NCBI RefSeq assembly: GCF_001039355.2
Contig: NW_019775410.1
Coordinates: 188,148-239,540, forward strand
Direction of reading: 5' to 3'
DNA from: Lingula anatina
Lineage: Eukaryota; Brachiopoda; Lingulata; Lingulida; Lingulidae
DNA: 51,393 nt
Notes under the pieces: generated by a model
What the model was told of the DNA's origin: nothing
Databases searched by the model: none
Seen by the model: the letters and a program-made list of their open reading frames with translations, nothing else
Program-made: the position numbers and the translations under genes
Shown here: positions 18,071 to 30,100 of the stretch, piece by piece
Position numbering within the stretch: the stretch's first letter is position 1
Layout: each line of letters begins with the position of its first letter

Positions 18071-21000
18071 TTATAAATACATGTAGTTTTCTATTCTTAA
18101 ACTGTTTGTGGTGTCATAAACGAGGAAACTAATACAGACAACTACAAAATCGGTTTATGGATGATGATATCGGGCAAAATCTAACATTTTCGTTCTCTAA
18201 TGGTCTTAACACAGATTTAAAACGTGAAAAATCCACAAACATTCCAATCGTGATCTTGACGGGAGGTATTCCAGATAGGATTTTGCTGTTGTGTTTGGGT
18301 CATGCTTAAAACGTCAGATTTTATTTAATTCATTTTCTCATTCTTATAAAACAGACATTTTACAATTTTATACACGGCACTTTTTGGAGTTCTCCTGTGG
18401 TAAAATAATTTCAATAAAATGTTTTGCTTAGGTGATGGATGAAAACTAAGCGATGTTCGGATGAAGTACTATTCTACCACTGCTGTTTTCTATAAAACGG
18501 TAATAATTTTTCTTTGGGCAAATCTTCAGTTAGGCACTTAGCTGCGCTTTGAACATGTTTTTGATAGTGATTTGAATTTAATTAGTGATTTTGATGGAAA
18601 GAAAATGTTTCTTCTTCATTTCATATATATAAATGCTTCTTCGTGATACTTTTGAGAGATAATCAGATATATATACATATTGACTGTTTATTTTCAGAAT
18701 AGAGCAAGAAGTTCATATGAATCACATAAAAATACTTAAATTATAACACTTCGGAATTTACAGCGTTATGAAAATGACAAAATGTGCCCACGTGATTCCA
18801 GATATAGGCCAGGTATAGGAACGATCTTCCATGAAATAGTGGATGTTTTGTGTTGCTTGTTAAGAATAAACTTCATTTGTTTTTTGTGTTTTGATATCTT
18901 GTCTGATCAGTGACAGATACATATTTACAGTGCTGGGAAGGGGTCAAAACATTTGTTTTAAGAAAATGAAACCGGGAACGGGATAGAAAGATTTTTTACA
19001 ACATAACTGCGTATCTTATTGCAGTAGGTAAAGGTATGTTACCCACGTGATACAGAAATTGGTCCCTCCGTGGGTTGCCAAAATTTCAGCAGTGCATGAG
19101 CTCCTTTGTGTTAAACACTTTTTTGCCAATATCGCAGAGCAGAGCTGTAAGTTCTTTCATACAAAAACATGTTTGTCCATATGCTTTAAAATGTCTATGT
19201 AGGAATGGCATTTATGAATACCTTTACATTTAAGATTTCGAAAAATTAGCATGCCAATCAAATAACTTCAGCCGTCGTAAAACTTTCTTCTTTTCAAGGG
19301 TTGGGAGGGGGGTAAAGAGTTTTCCCAAATGATTTTATGAAGTAGCATCAATTATGTTAATATCGCTTAAGCACAATTGCTACATGTTCTTATGGTTTTG
19401 TCAGTTATTTGAGATTTTACTGAATAATTACAAAAATACTGTTTTTGAAGCATTTGTTATAAAATGTGCAAAATAGACACTATCAAAATATACAAATGAA
19501 AATATTTAGTGATTTGGATTTTTTGAGTGGAAAGACTAACTAATATTGTGCAGGTCATCGCTCCAATTAAAGTTGGTCTTGAGTAAAGTTACTGAATTTG
19601 TGAAATCTTTTCAGTTTTGTTTGAATATTATCCTTAAATATTGCTATGACTGGGATAAGCTTGTCAACTGACCATGTTTTTATGCCGTTCCTGATTCGTG
19701 TGCAGTGCGAAATTTTAAGTTCTCTCCAAATCGTGCCATTAAACCTACCTTTGTTACGATTTTATAAAAACAAAAAGTGTCAGCCACCCTTTACTACACC
19801 AAATCTTTATAAAGTTATTTTTGTCTACCTTTTTATTTTACTGGCGAGAATAAGCATCACGGCAAAGAACAAGGTGTGCATATGAGCGCATAACGCTTAT
19901 ACAAGAAACTAAATCTATTTTAATATTATGATAGCGCTCACGCTACTAAAATCAATCAAAATGTTCCTCGATGGAATTTGTATTCATTTATAAGAGTAAC
20001 GTCAACTTTGACCAAAGTTGTTTGGCATGACATGATTGAACTTTCATTTTATCGAATATTATCAAAACTCCATGAATTTTGCTTTGGTTAGAAATTTGTC
20101 GAAATTTTTTTCTTTTTTATTAAGCAAAAGAAAACGTTGCTTAAGCAGCGTTTCCAAAGTGCATATAGTCTTCGACATATGTGCTATTTTGAGGACTTTT
20201 CTTTTTTTTGTAAAAGCAAAATTTATGTTCAGAAATGGTCCGTTATGATAATTTTAAAAAATGATAACCTTACATACTTTGCTTTGCTTATAACACCCAA
20301 ACCCAATATACTAGAGGTGCATTTCAAATGCTGAAGTGTCCAAAAAATAAAATTGAATGAATTAAAAGGGTGTATTTTCCCCGTTTTTATTTTAAATATT
20401 AAGTGGCAAGCAAACTATAATGTCGCTCAAAAAACAATTAGCTGCTCTATACAAAAGACTACCATAATTTTCACGTTATACTTGTGGGAGATAAATCAAA
20501 GAACAAAACCAGTGATGATTGAATTTTCAAAATTGAATAAAACGTTTCACAGCTGGGGTTTTTGCATTTTGGGCTAGACGATGAATTATTTTTTTATCAT
20601 TCATGTTTCCAGGAAAGTGAATCTTTGATACAAACTACTTCATGTGGGACCCTAAAATAATCAAACATAGTTTGCAATCTGTGCACTAAATATTTTTAAG
20701 AGCATGCCTGTGACCTCATTTGCACCTCTATATTAGGTTTGGGTGATAATTCACCGGGAAAATGAAAAAGGGCACAAGCTTACCATAGAAGTCAAACCCT
20801 TATTCAATAAATTATCCAAACATGACTGGTGCCTTCAACTTATCTCATAGAAATGTGCTAGATGAGACGAAGCAATTTCAGGGTGATCATATTAATGCTA
20901 AATAGTTAATGAATTTGTCTGAAAAATTTGTCTGAATCTAATAAAATATAATTTCAAATAAACATTCATTAGTTATTAATCACATAGCATCTAATTAATA

Positions 21001-21083
21001 ATGAAACGACATGACTTTAGAATTACCAATCTGGTGAAAACTATTTACACAACTATAAATCTAACCATCCAGATTAACCCCAC
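18071..21083. other. Intergenic, AT-rich, nothing recognised
   Basis: No exon with conserved motifs, terminal repeats or tandem repeats were seen. Short open frames here are AT-rich and lack domain signatures. Confidence 0.5.
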
Positions 21084-21101
21084 TTTATTATTATTATTAT
21101 T

Positions 21102-21142
<41 letters not shown>

Positions 21143-21168
21143 TTTATTTATTTATTTATTATGTTATT

Positions 21169-21209
<41 letters not shown>

Positions 21210-21226
21210 TTTTTTTTTTTTTTTTT
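21084..21226. repeat. (ATTT)n microsatellite with poly-T
   Basis: Long interrupted ATTT/TTA tract ending in a T-run. It produces an artefactual Leu/Ile/Tyr/Phe-rich frame. Confidence 0.95.
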
Positions 21227-21929
21227 GTTCACACGTAATAGGGGTCTTTATATTAAAATTATCAAATAAGCAATATACTGGAGACTAACTCAAAGGTTAA
21301 TCAACGCAGCAGGCAAAACTGAAATGAAATCAGCAGGACAACGAGCAGAACAGGATAAAAAAACAAGTTCCACAGTGCATCGCAGGAGGATACTACAATG
21401 TAGTAAATACCCTCGTATGTTATTCATATACTTGTTTCACTTCGCTCGTAGCAAAGATACTTAAAAAACAAGTATATAATTATCGTGCTATAACATAGCG
21501 AGATAGTCCAAGGTTTGTGCTTCCATTCTTTTTTCGTTATATTACGAAAGGAAATGAAAGGGCGGATAATTAGTTGTCCTATGACTGATACGGTCAAGTT
21601 TACGAGCAGAAATTTGAAAAAGATGCAGATTTAAAGGTATTGTAACCCTTTATTATCACCCAGATACCAAAAAGTGAGTTTTTTCCTGCATCTAATTATT
21701 CAATAATGCATTTATCTTTGTGCTGATTTAAAAAATAAAAAAACTCGAAAATATAAACAAGAAAGGGATCAAAGCTAAAACCGAACGGAATTTTGTAGAC
21801 ACAGAGAAAAAAGGTTCATGCCTTCTGATTGCAAAATATATATCTACAGTACCTATAAACGCCCTAAACGCCTGCGTTATGTTATGTGCTTCACATCATA
21901 TCTATGTCAAATAGTGGTGGGAGCCTCCT

Positions 21930-22290
21930 CGTGCTGTATTCACACAATCTGCTCTACAGGGTGCTGTATTCACACACTCTGCTCTACAGGGTGCTGTATT
22001 CACACAATCTGCTCTACAGGGTGCTGTATTCACACACTCTGCTCTACAGGGTGTTCTATTCACACACTCTGCTCTACAGGGTGTTCTATTCACACACTCT
22101 GCTTTACAGGGTGCTGTATTCACACAATTTGCTCTACAGGGTGCTGTATTCACACAATTTGCTCTACAGGGTGCTGTATTCACACACTCTGTCCTACAGG
22201 GTGCTGTATTCATAGTGTGAATACAGCACCTACTTCACACACTCTGCCCTATAGGGTGCTTTATTCACACACTCTGCTCTACAAGGATAA
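21930..22290 (+). repeat. 30-bp minisatellite, about eleven copies, with one inverted unit
   Basis: The unit GTGCTGTATTCACACACTCT plus GCTCTACAGG repeats at exactly 30 bp from about 21930. Because 30 is a multiple of three, several frames stay open on both strands and give 10-residue peptide repeats. At 22201-22229 the unit meets its own reverse complement (GTGCTGTATTCA / TGAATACAGCAC), making a perfect hairpin. No gene evidence. Confidence 0.95.
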
Positions 22291-24139
22291 CGTTCTTATC
22301 TTGGACATAATAAGAGTCTTATGGACGTCAGAACACCTCCAGCGTCAACGAGGGGTGTTCAAGGGTGTCTCATGTAGGGTGGCAGTACATTATTTGTCAT
22401 TAAAGTCCTCGTACCTCACCGGAAAACACCCCCTATACCGAATAAAGCGTACTTGACCATGGTCACATAAGATCTCTAGGTATGTCTAGGTTGTGGTAAC
22501 GATGGAAAGAGGCCAGCAAAGGAGTTATGACGGCTCTATTACATGCAGTGTTGTCCATTTTGTCTTTTTCTGTTTTATCCATAAAAAGATTTAAACAGAC
22601 ACATTAAAAAACAATTACACTCCTTCTTTCGAAAACCTTAAAACTTAAATGAATAATTTATTTTCGGCACTTATAAGTCTCAACTATGTGAGAAATATTA
22701 CAGATGGCCAGTGTAACCGTTATCCCAGTCCTACAGGCGTCTTATGTTGGGTACATCGGAAGATGCATATCAATTCTTGGACACTTTTTTTTTTTTTTTT
22801 TTTGGAAATCCCCCTGAAAAAATTATCGGAAAAGAATTAAAACTATTCAAACTTTAAGCTGGTTTTGATTTTCTCACGGATGATGTCGTTCACGCCAGTA
22901 AAATGTCCTTCTGGTCATTATGCCTAAAGTGGGAAATGCGCCCTTTTTTTGAAAATATCGCCAACGGAAAATAAGCAATGTTACATGTACCTTATATCAC
23001 TACAGATGATCTCAATCCTAAATAGGGCAAACAACGACCCTCTCACCACATTACCCTCTTGGCGCACACTATGATTCAACATAATGAATCCTTACTCCTT
23101 GATTACAGGGTGCGATAGTAGTCTGTTATAAAAATGTTGAAAAGCTCCTGTAATAATTCGAGCAATCAACGGGAACGCATTCCTCGCCAGACATACCCTT
23201 TGTATTTGTCAGTGTCGATTTCAAATTACCTCTGTATTATATGACAGAGAATAGATTTAGAAATCATATAAATTTATATACGCTGTTTTAGATTCACGAA
23301 AAAACCATGACAAATTGGAAAGATGGCCTCATAGCTCAAGAGAACTTGTGCACATAAAGACATTTAAACGTTTCCCAAGGAAAAATAATCTTAGGCCAAT
23401 ACTTGAATCTATTGTCATACATTTCAATGGTGACCGCATAAGCAAGGTAGACGCTAGGATGTACAGTAACAGTGCTTTCACGGAGAAACCGTGATGAACA
23501 CGAGCTAATGAACACCCTGACGCGGCACCGAAACGCAAACAATCCTGGGGAGTTGATTATGATAACGATGATATTGCATTCGAACGCAAGATGCAAAATA
23601 TTTTCGTAGATTTCGAAATCTATTGTAAAGAGGCGCACGAAGTTAATTCGTCTGTTGGACACAACCGTGGGTTGCATGTTTTTACATGGGAGTGACGCCA
23701 GAATGGGCACATGGAGAATGCGGCAAACATTTTATACCGATGCCCTTAAAACATAACCAAAACATTGCAAAAATTTATTTCCTCGTTACCTTTTTTAATG
23801 CACCAGAAGGCCAAACGACACTGTCGAAATACCTGCAACTGAATACTATTTAATGCATTTTACAAGTTAATAAAATACCAGTCCAGGGAAATGTTAACAA
23901 TTTATATCCATGTATGCAGTTTAGATTTAAATTTCAGTTTGAACATTCGACAGATGCCAGGTTTGAATCCGTACTGGGATAGAAAGTGTTGCGTTACGGT
24001 TGGAAAGGTTCTATGGTCAAAGCGACCACAGTCCTGTCCTCTGCCGCTTATAGCTAACATAGCTTGGGCAGGGGTGACCAGTGCTACCCAGGGCTAGGTG
24101 GGCGGTCAGGGGTCAGAGAGGACATTGTTGAGCGGAAAG
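22291..24139. other. Upstream region of the lectin gene
   Basis: No conserved exon recognised. There is a T-run at about 22785-22803. The last part (about 24000-24139) becomes GC-richer and should include the 5' UTR and promoter of the downstream gene; no clear TATA box is claimed. Confidence 0.45.
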
Positions 24140-24221
24140 ATGGCAGATTCCTCGTTCCTGTACCTGTGGCTGCTGAGTGGCGTTGTATCCGTGGCGGGGC
24201 CGCTATGTTCAGGACGGACAG
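24140..24221 (+). CDS. Lectin gene exon 1, signal peptide
   Basis: [20 protein letters not shown] followed by PLCSGRT: a typical signal peptide with a hydrophobic core and small residues near 18-20. Donor GTGCGT; ends in phase 1. Confidence 0.85.
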
Positions 24222-27038
24222 GTGCGTGCCCTGGTCTGGTCAGTCACTTCTGTTGGAAGTGGCAAATGGTGGTAGCCACGAAAGTGACTGCCTCTGGAGG
24301 CTATCTTTAGCCAGAAAGTATACCCAATTCTTACCTAGGCAGTAGTGAATACTGCTGTCGAAATGTGTGGTGTGTGTTTGTACTATTACACAGAGTTGTG
24401 TGTGCACGTGCTTGTATGTGTGCATGTGTTTGTACGTTGCACTGTCATATGTAAATTCAAGGACAAAGGTGCCCACAAGTGCTATTTTTTTTTTTTTTAT
24501 TTTGCAATATAAGAGTACCTATATGTCCTGTGTCCACCTGCTATGAAGAAAACTGTGGTAGTTCAGTGATGCAGCTTACAGATTTGGCCCTAGGATGAAC
24601 TACTGACAGAGTGTTAATGATCTTTTTTAGGTAAGTTATCGCTTACATCCATTCAAAATGTGGAGTTTTGCGGTTCTGCGAGCACCTTGGCTGGGGCCGC
24701 TGAAATCACCATGGACATTATCAAGGGTGGTAGCTCAGAAGTCGTGAGCACCATTGAAGTCGGACAGTCCATACAGGTGCGCCTAACCCTGCTTAAGAAT
24801 ACAGGTAATATATCCAACTATTCGCACATTTTGTCTCAGTTTTGGTTTCCACGGTTTCAGTTAATTGTCGCTCCTCCAGTCAGCTGGCGCACTCCTTTGG
24901 TGAACAGGTGAATGGTCTTTGCTTGTCCGGATAAGGCTGGGACAAAGAGTTTATTTTATATAGTCACCTTAGCATATCTGCCGGCCCCAGTCCCACGGTT
25001 ATCAAACACAACAGTTGACGCAACATGCAATACAACATGTGTAAGTGATATCAAAACATAACATCTAATTCCGTTAAAAGCTATATAACATTATGTTCTA
25101 CATAAACATTTAAATCTTTTCTGTTATTCTTTTAAAGAGGCTAAATGTCTTTAATATCTCATACAATTATATTTTCAGCCCACCAGGGATTGCGAGTGAC
25201 AAAATGCGCGGCGCATGAATCTGTAAAAAAATTCCGAACAGTGACGCTGACTGCTGACAATGGGTAAGATGGCAACGTTGCTGCTTTCACTTTACTGGAT
25301 CCTTAGTTGACCTTTGACCACGGCTTGACTACAATTATCACTTCGGTCTTAAATTAACTGATTCCTTCTTTTCGGGTGATTCTTCTCTTAGATTTATGGT
25401 TCTTCTAATATTTGGTCTTTGTTTCATTTTGCTATTCCCTGCCCGTAGTATAAACTATATTTTCAAAATTTTAAATGTACCAACATTGCTTTACATTGTA
25501 ACAAAGAATTCTTCGCCTTTGCTAAATGAGTGAATGTTTTCAGTCATCCAGTAGAATTACGCCGGTAAGTTGCTAAATATAAGTTCCAGAATTTGATTTA
25601 TACATATTTCACAATAATACACCTCGTTGGAAAATGTATTCATGTGTAACACATGGGGCACATGGAGCTAAGGTTTGGAGTGCCTTATATCACATTAAAA
25701 AGGACAAACGGACCCCTTGTATTCCTGAAATGGATAAGCTATAGCTCATGGTCTGTTCGCGTGTGAAGGGTACGTATATATTATATTTGTAACAAAACTG
25801 TGTGAGTTTGTTGCCTATTGCAGGTGCGGGCTTGACGGCCTTGTCCCGTCTGACGCAGGTTTCATCGCCGTGCCGTCAACCAGCGAGCGCTTTATAACGC
25901 TATCGCCGCCATTTCAGAGCTTCAAGTTCTCCGGCTCTGACAACGTTTATTTCGAATGTCGCTACCTGACGTGTGCCAGCAGCAGGCCTGGTAATGCATG
26001 TGAATTGGTGAGTACTGACTTCTTGATTGATTCTATTATGATTTATTTTTTATTATATATATTTATATATTCAATATTACATCATTCGTTGTCTAGAGAC
26101 GTCCCCATAGCAGAACATACCGGATATCGGAGCCTCACACATCGTATAATTTGTTTTTCATCTCTGCTTTTCAACTGGGACTGATAAAAGATAGAAACAA
26201 GTGCGCGAAGCCTGGCACCAGTGGGGTTCTCTCTGATGTAGTTTCTTTAAATGTATCATTCGCCATCTCGTCGTCAACTAGACTCACTGAACGCAGACCA
26301 ACGCCAAGCCAAATTATTAACTATTGATGTACTAATTGATTAATTAATGGTTCATCACCAAAATCTGATCACTTCTAAGGGACCGGGCACTATTTAAATC
26401 AGAGGGGCGGGGAGAAACTGCCTGTGTCCCGCCTCCCTCCCCCCCAAAAATTTTTGAGAACACCCCTGGCAGCATTCAAATTTTCTCATGACCATCCTTC
26501 TGATTGATTGATAAATTCAGTCCCCCACCCCCGATAAAATATACGAACTGTGAAAAGTTTAATAATCTTTAAAACATGGCATGAAAAGTCAAATAGTCAA
26601 AAACACTGTAGTCAAAAACAAAAATGTTTTCATGTGGGTACTTATAAAATTATGAAAAATTTCATGTAATTGAATGGTTTTACAACAAAACTTGAATGTA
26701 GACATTGTTGATTTTTCTCTTTAATAAGACAGGATTTAACTGTACATAATAAAACACTACTGAATTTATTCCCTTCATTCTTATAAAAGAAAACTAGTAG
26801 CATGGAAAGGCGAAATATACAGTGAAATTTAATCAGACAAGATTTGTTAATATTTTAGATATATTTATACATGTATTCTAGTGAGATATAATGCTTTGTA
26901 TTATATGAACAACGGTATATAAATCATAATAGATGCATTAAAACAGGTCAATGTAAAACATCCAGTGCCGTATTTTATTATTATTGCAAATTTTATTGAA
27001 TTTTAGGGAAAACTTCTTGAAATATGAAGAAACTTGAG

Positions 27039-27114
<76 letters not shown>

Positions 27115-30100
27115 CTGCTCACGATATATATATATCCTGATTATCCTGAAGATATATATATACAATTTAAAAGGAATAAATGTGTGAACATGTGTGAACC
27201 TCAACTCTGAATTTCACGTACATACCCATAGGTTATACCCGATCATCAGGAGGTGTTTATTTAAATATTATTATTATTATTATTATAAAATTTTCAAATA
27301 AACCTCCTGACGATCAGGCATACCTTCTGGGTATGCCCGTGAAACTCGGAGTCGGGGTTATTGCATGTCTCTTGTTTATTTATTTATTAATTTATTTTAA
27401 TTGTATATATATAAGTTTTCTCAAGACCCCCTTATCTGTCATTTTTATGTACAGACACAGATGTGTCTGTACATATAGCCATCACCTGCGTCTGTCGTCG
27501 CCGTTGCCGTTGCCGTTGCCGTTGGCGTGCACTTTTACCGTAAACACGATAAGTGGAAAACAGTTTTACCTTTTGGCTTGAAACTTACAGAACTGATGAA
27601 TGTTCATAATACGCAGGTCAAGTTCGAAAATCAGCATGATCGGGCCATTTTTAGGGAAGTTATGGTTTTTTTCCCCTTTTTTCAGCATATATGCAACACC
27701 GTAAACACGATAAGTGAAAAAACGTTTTACCTTTTGGCTTGAAACTTACAGAACTGATGAATATTTATAATACGCAGGTCAAGTTCGAAAATCAGCATGA
27801 TTGGGCTATTTTTAGGGAAGTTATGCTTTTTTTTCACTTTTTTCAGCATATATGCAACACCGTAAACACGATAAGTGAAAAAACGTTTTACCTTTTGGCT
27901 TGAAACTTACAGAACTGATGAATATTCATAATACGCAGGTCAAGTTCGAAAATCAGCATGATTGGGCTATTTTTAGGGAAGTTATGCTTTTTTTTCACTT
28001 TTTTCAGCATATATGCAACACCGTAAACACGATAAGTGAAAAAACGTTTTACCTTTTGGCTTGAAACTTACAGAACTGATGAATATTCATAATACGCAGG
28101 TCAAGTTCGAAAATCAGCATGATTGGGCTATTTTTAGGGAAGTTATGCTTTTTTTTCACTTTTTTCAGCATATATGCAACACCGTAAACACGATAAGTGA
28201 AAAAACGTTTTACCTTTTGGCTTGAAACTTACAGAACTGATGAATATTCATAATACGCAGGTCAAGTTCGAAAATCAGCATGATTGGGCTATTTTTAGGG
28301 AAGTTATGCTTTTTTTTCACTTTTTTCAGCATATATGCAACACCGTAAACACGATAAGTGAAAAAACGTTTTACCTTTTGGCTTGAAACTTACAGAACTG
28401 ATGAATATTCATAATACGCAGGTCAAGTTCGAAAATCAGCATGATTGGGCTATTTTTAGGGAAGTTATGCTTTTTTTTCACTTTTTTCAGCATATATGCA
28501 ACACCGTAAACACGATAAGTGAAAAAACGTTTTACCTTTTGGCTTGAAACTTACAGAACTGATGAATATTCATAATACGCAGGTCAAGTTCGAAAATCAG
28601 CATGATTGGGCTATTTTTAGGGAAGTTATGCTTTTTTTTCACTTTTTTCAGCATATATGCAACACCGTAAACACGATAAGTGAAAAAACGTTTTACCTTT
28701 TGGCTTGAAACTTACAGAACTGATGAATATTCATAATACGCAGGTCAAGTTCGAAAATCAGCATGATCGGGCCATTTTTAGGGAAGTTTTGCTGTTTTTT
28801 TTTCACTTTTTTTCAACATATATGCAACATTGATAACATGATAAGTGAAAAACCGCTTTACTTTTTGGCTTGAAACTTCCAGAACTGATGAATATTTTTA
28901 ATACACAGGTCATGTTTGAAAATCAGCATGATCAGGCCAATTTTATAGAAGTTGTGCTGTTTTTTTCACTTTTTTCAGCATACATGCAACACCTATAACA
29001 CATTTTAAGGAAAATCGATTGGCCAATTGTCTTGAAATTCACAGGAGTGATCAATGTTACTGAAACACAGATTCAATTTTGAAAATATGCTTGATCAGTT
29101 AAGTTTTGGTGATGCCTTTTTTTTTTTTTTTTGTATGTAAGTGTTTTTCCTCAAATTTAATTCTCTGGCATGTTAACATTCATTTTTGAACTAATTAGAT
29201 ATGTTAAGTTGTTCTTTTGACATTTTCTCCATCTTTACAATATTGTTAGTTGATTATTTGAAAATGATAGTAAACCTGTTATTGTGTATTGTGTAATAAA
29301 GTGTCAAAATGGGAAAAACTCATATCTTTACATTTTGTCAGATTCAATCATTCACTATGTTCAGAATCTCAGAATGGAGCAAATTGAACATTTTAAATTG
29401 TTCCATTGATATTTTTCTTATGTCAACAATTTTTTTAGTTGATCATTTAAAAATGACAGTAAATTGATCATTTTGTTTTATGTAAAAAAAGGTGCTGAAA
29501 ATGGTAAGAAAATCATTTCAGTACAGTTATCTCTTGTTTACATTTTGGCATTTTGAAGGTGTGACTCTTAACTTCCATGGCCTTGAAGACCTTTTCATGT
29601 CACATTTTTTGAATATTCATGATACTTTTATTTTATTATTAAAAATTGATGGTTATTATACTGTTATGCATTGTGTAATATTGCATCAAAATGGGGAAAA
29701 AATTTGGACACTGATGACCATCAAGGGAAAACCATGTTACTTATGGTACTTACTGAAAATTGCATCTTGTGTTGGAAAATCATTGTGATTGTTTTCTGTT
29801 AGAGTGCTATATGGTGGTACTGTATGGATCCCTAATTAAATTAAGGTCTATAAAGTCTTGCCTAGTAATTAATTTTCAATTGGCCATTAAATGAGATTAC
29901 ATAAAACACTCGTTGAGATTTCCCTGTAAAGTCCCATAGGTTTAGCTCTCTTAACTGTGTCACATAATTACGATTTGGTGATAATTATGCAGGTAAATGT
30001 TGTTTAATATTGCAAATAAATTTACAACAGAAAAAAATTTGTGTTATGTCAACATGCTATGGATGAATAACAGTGCCTTATTTTTCTCAAACTCAGTGGG

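Larger units (their letters stand above)
24222..25823. other. Introns 1-3 of the lectin gene
   Basis: Three introns (24222-24630, 24805-25178, 25264-25823). Short GT-rich and T-runs occur at about 24360-24500. No mobile element recognised. Confidence 0.6.

Noticed and set aside
21818-22456. 212-codon open frame with repeated Cys-rich decapeptides
   Set aside because: It is created by the 30-bp minisatellite; other frames and the opposite strand are open in the same way, and no start context, splice structure or domain supports a gene.
27120-27170. CCTGAAGAT near 27150 as a third hammerhead core
   Set aside because: No GAAA or stem partner follows; the surrounding sequence is ATATAT microsatellite.
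27600-27640. AAGTTCGAAAATC in each 161-bp unit as a tRNA-type B box (SINE)
   Set aside because: Only a partial match to the B-box consensus, and no A box at the right distance was found.
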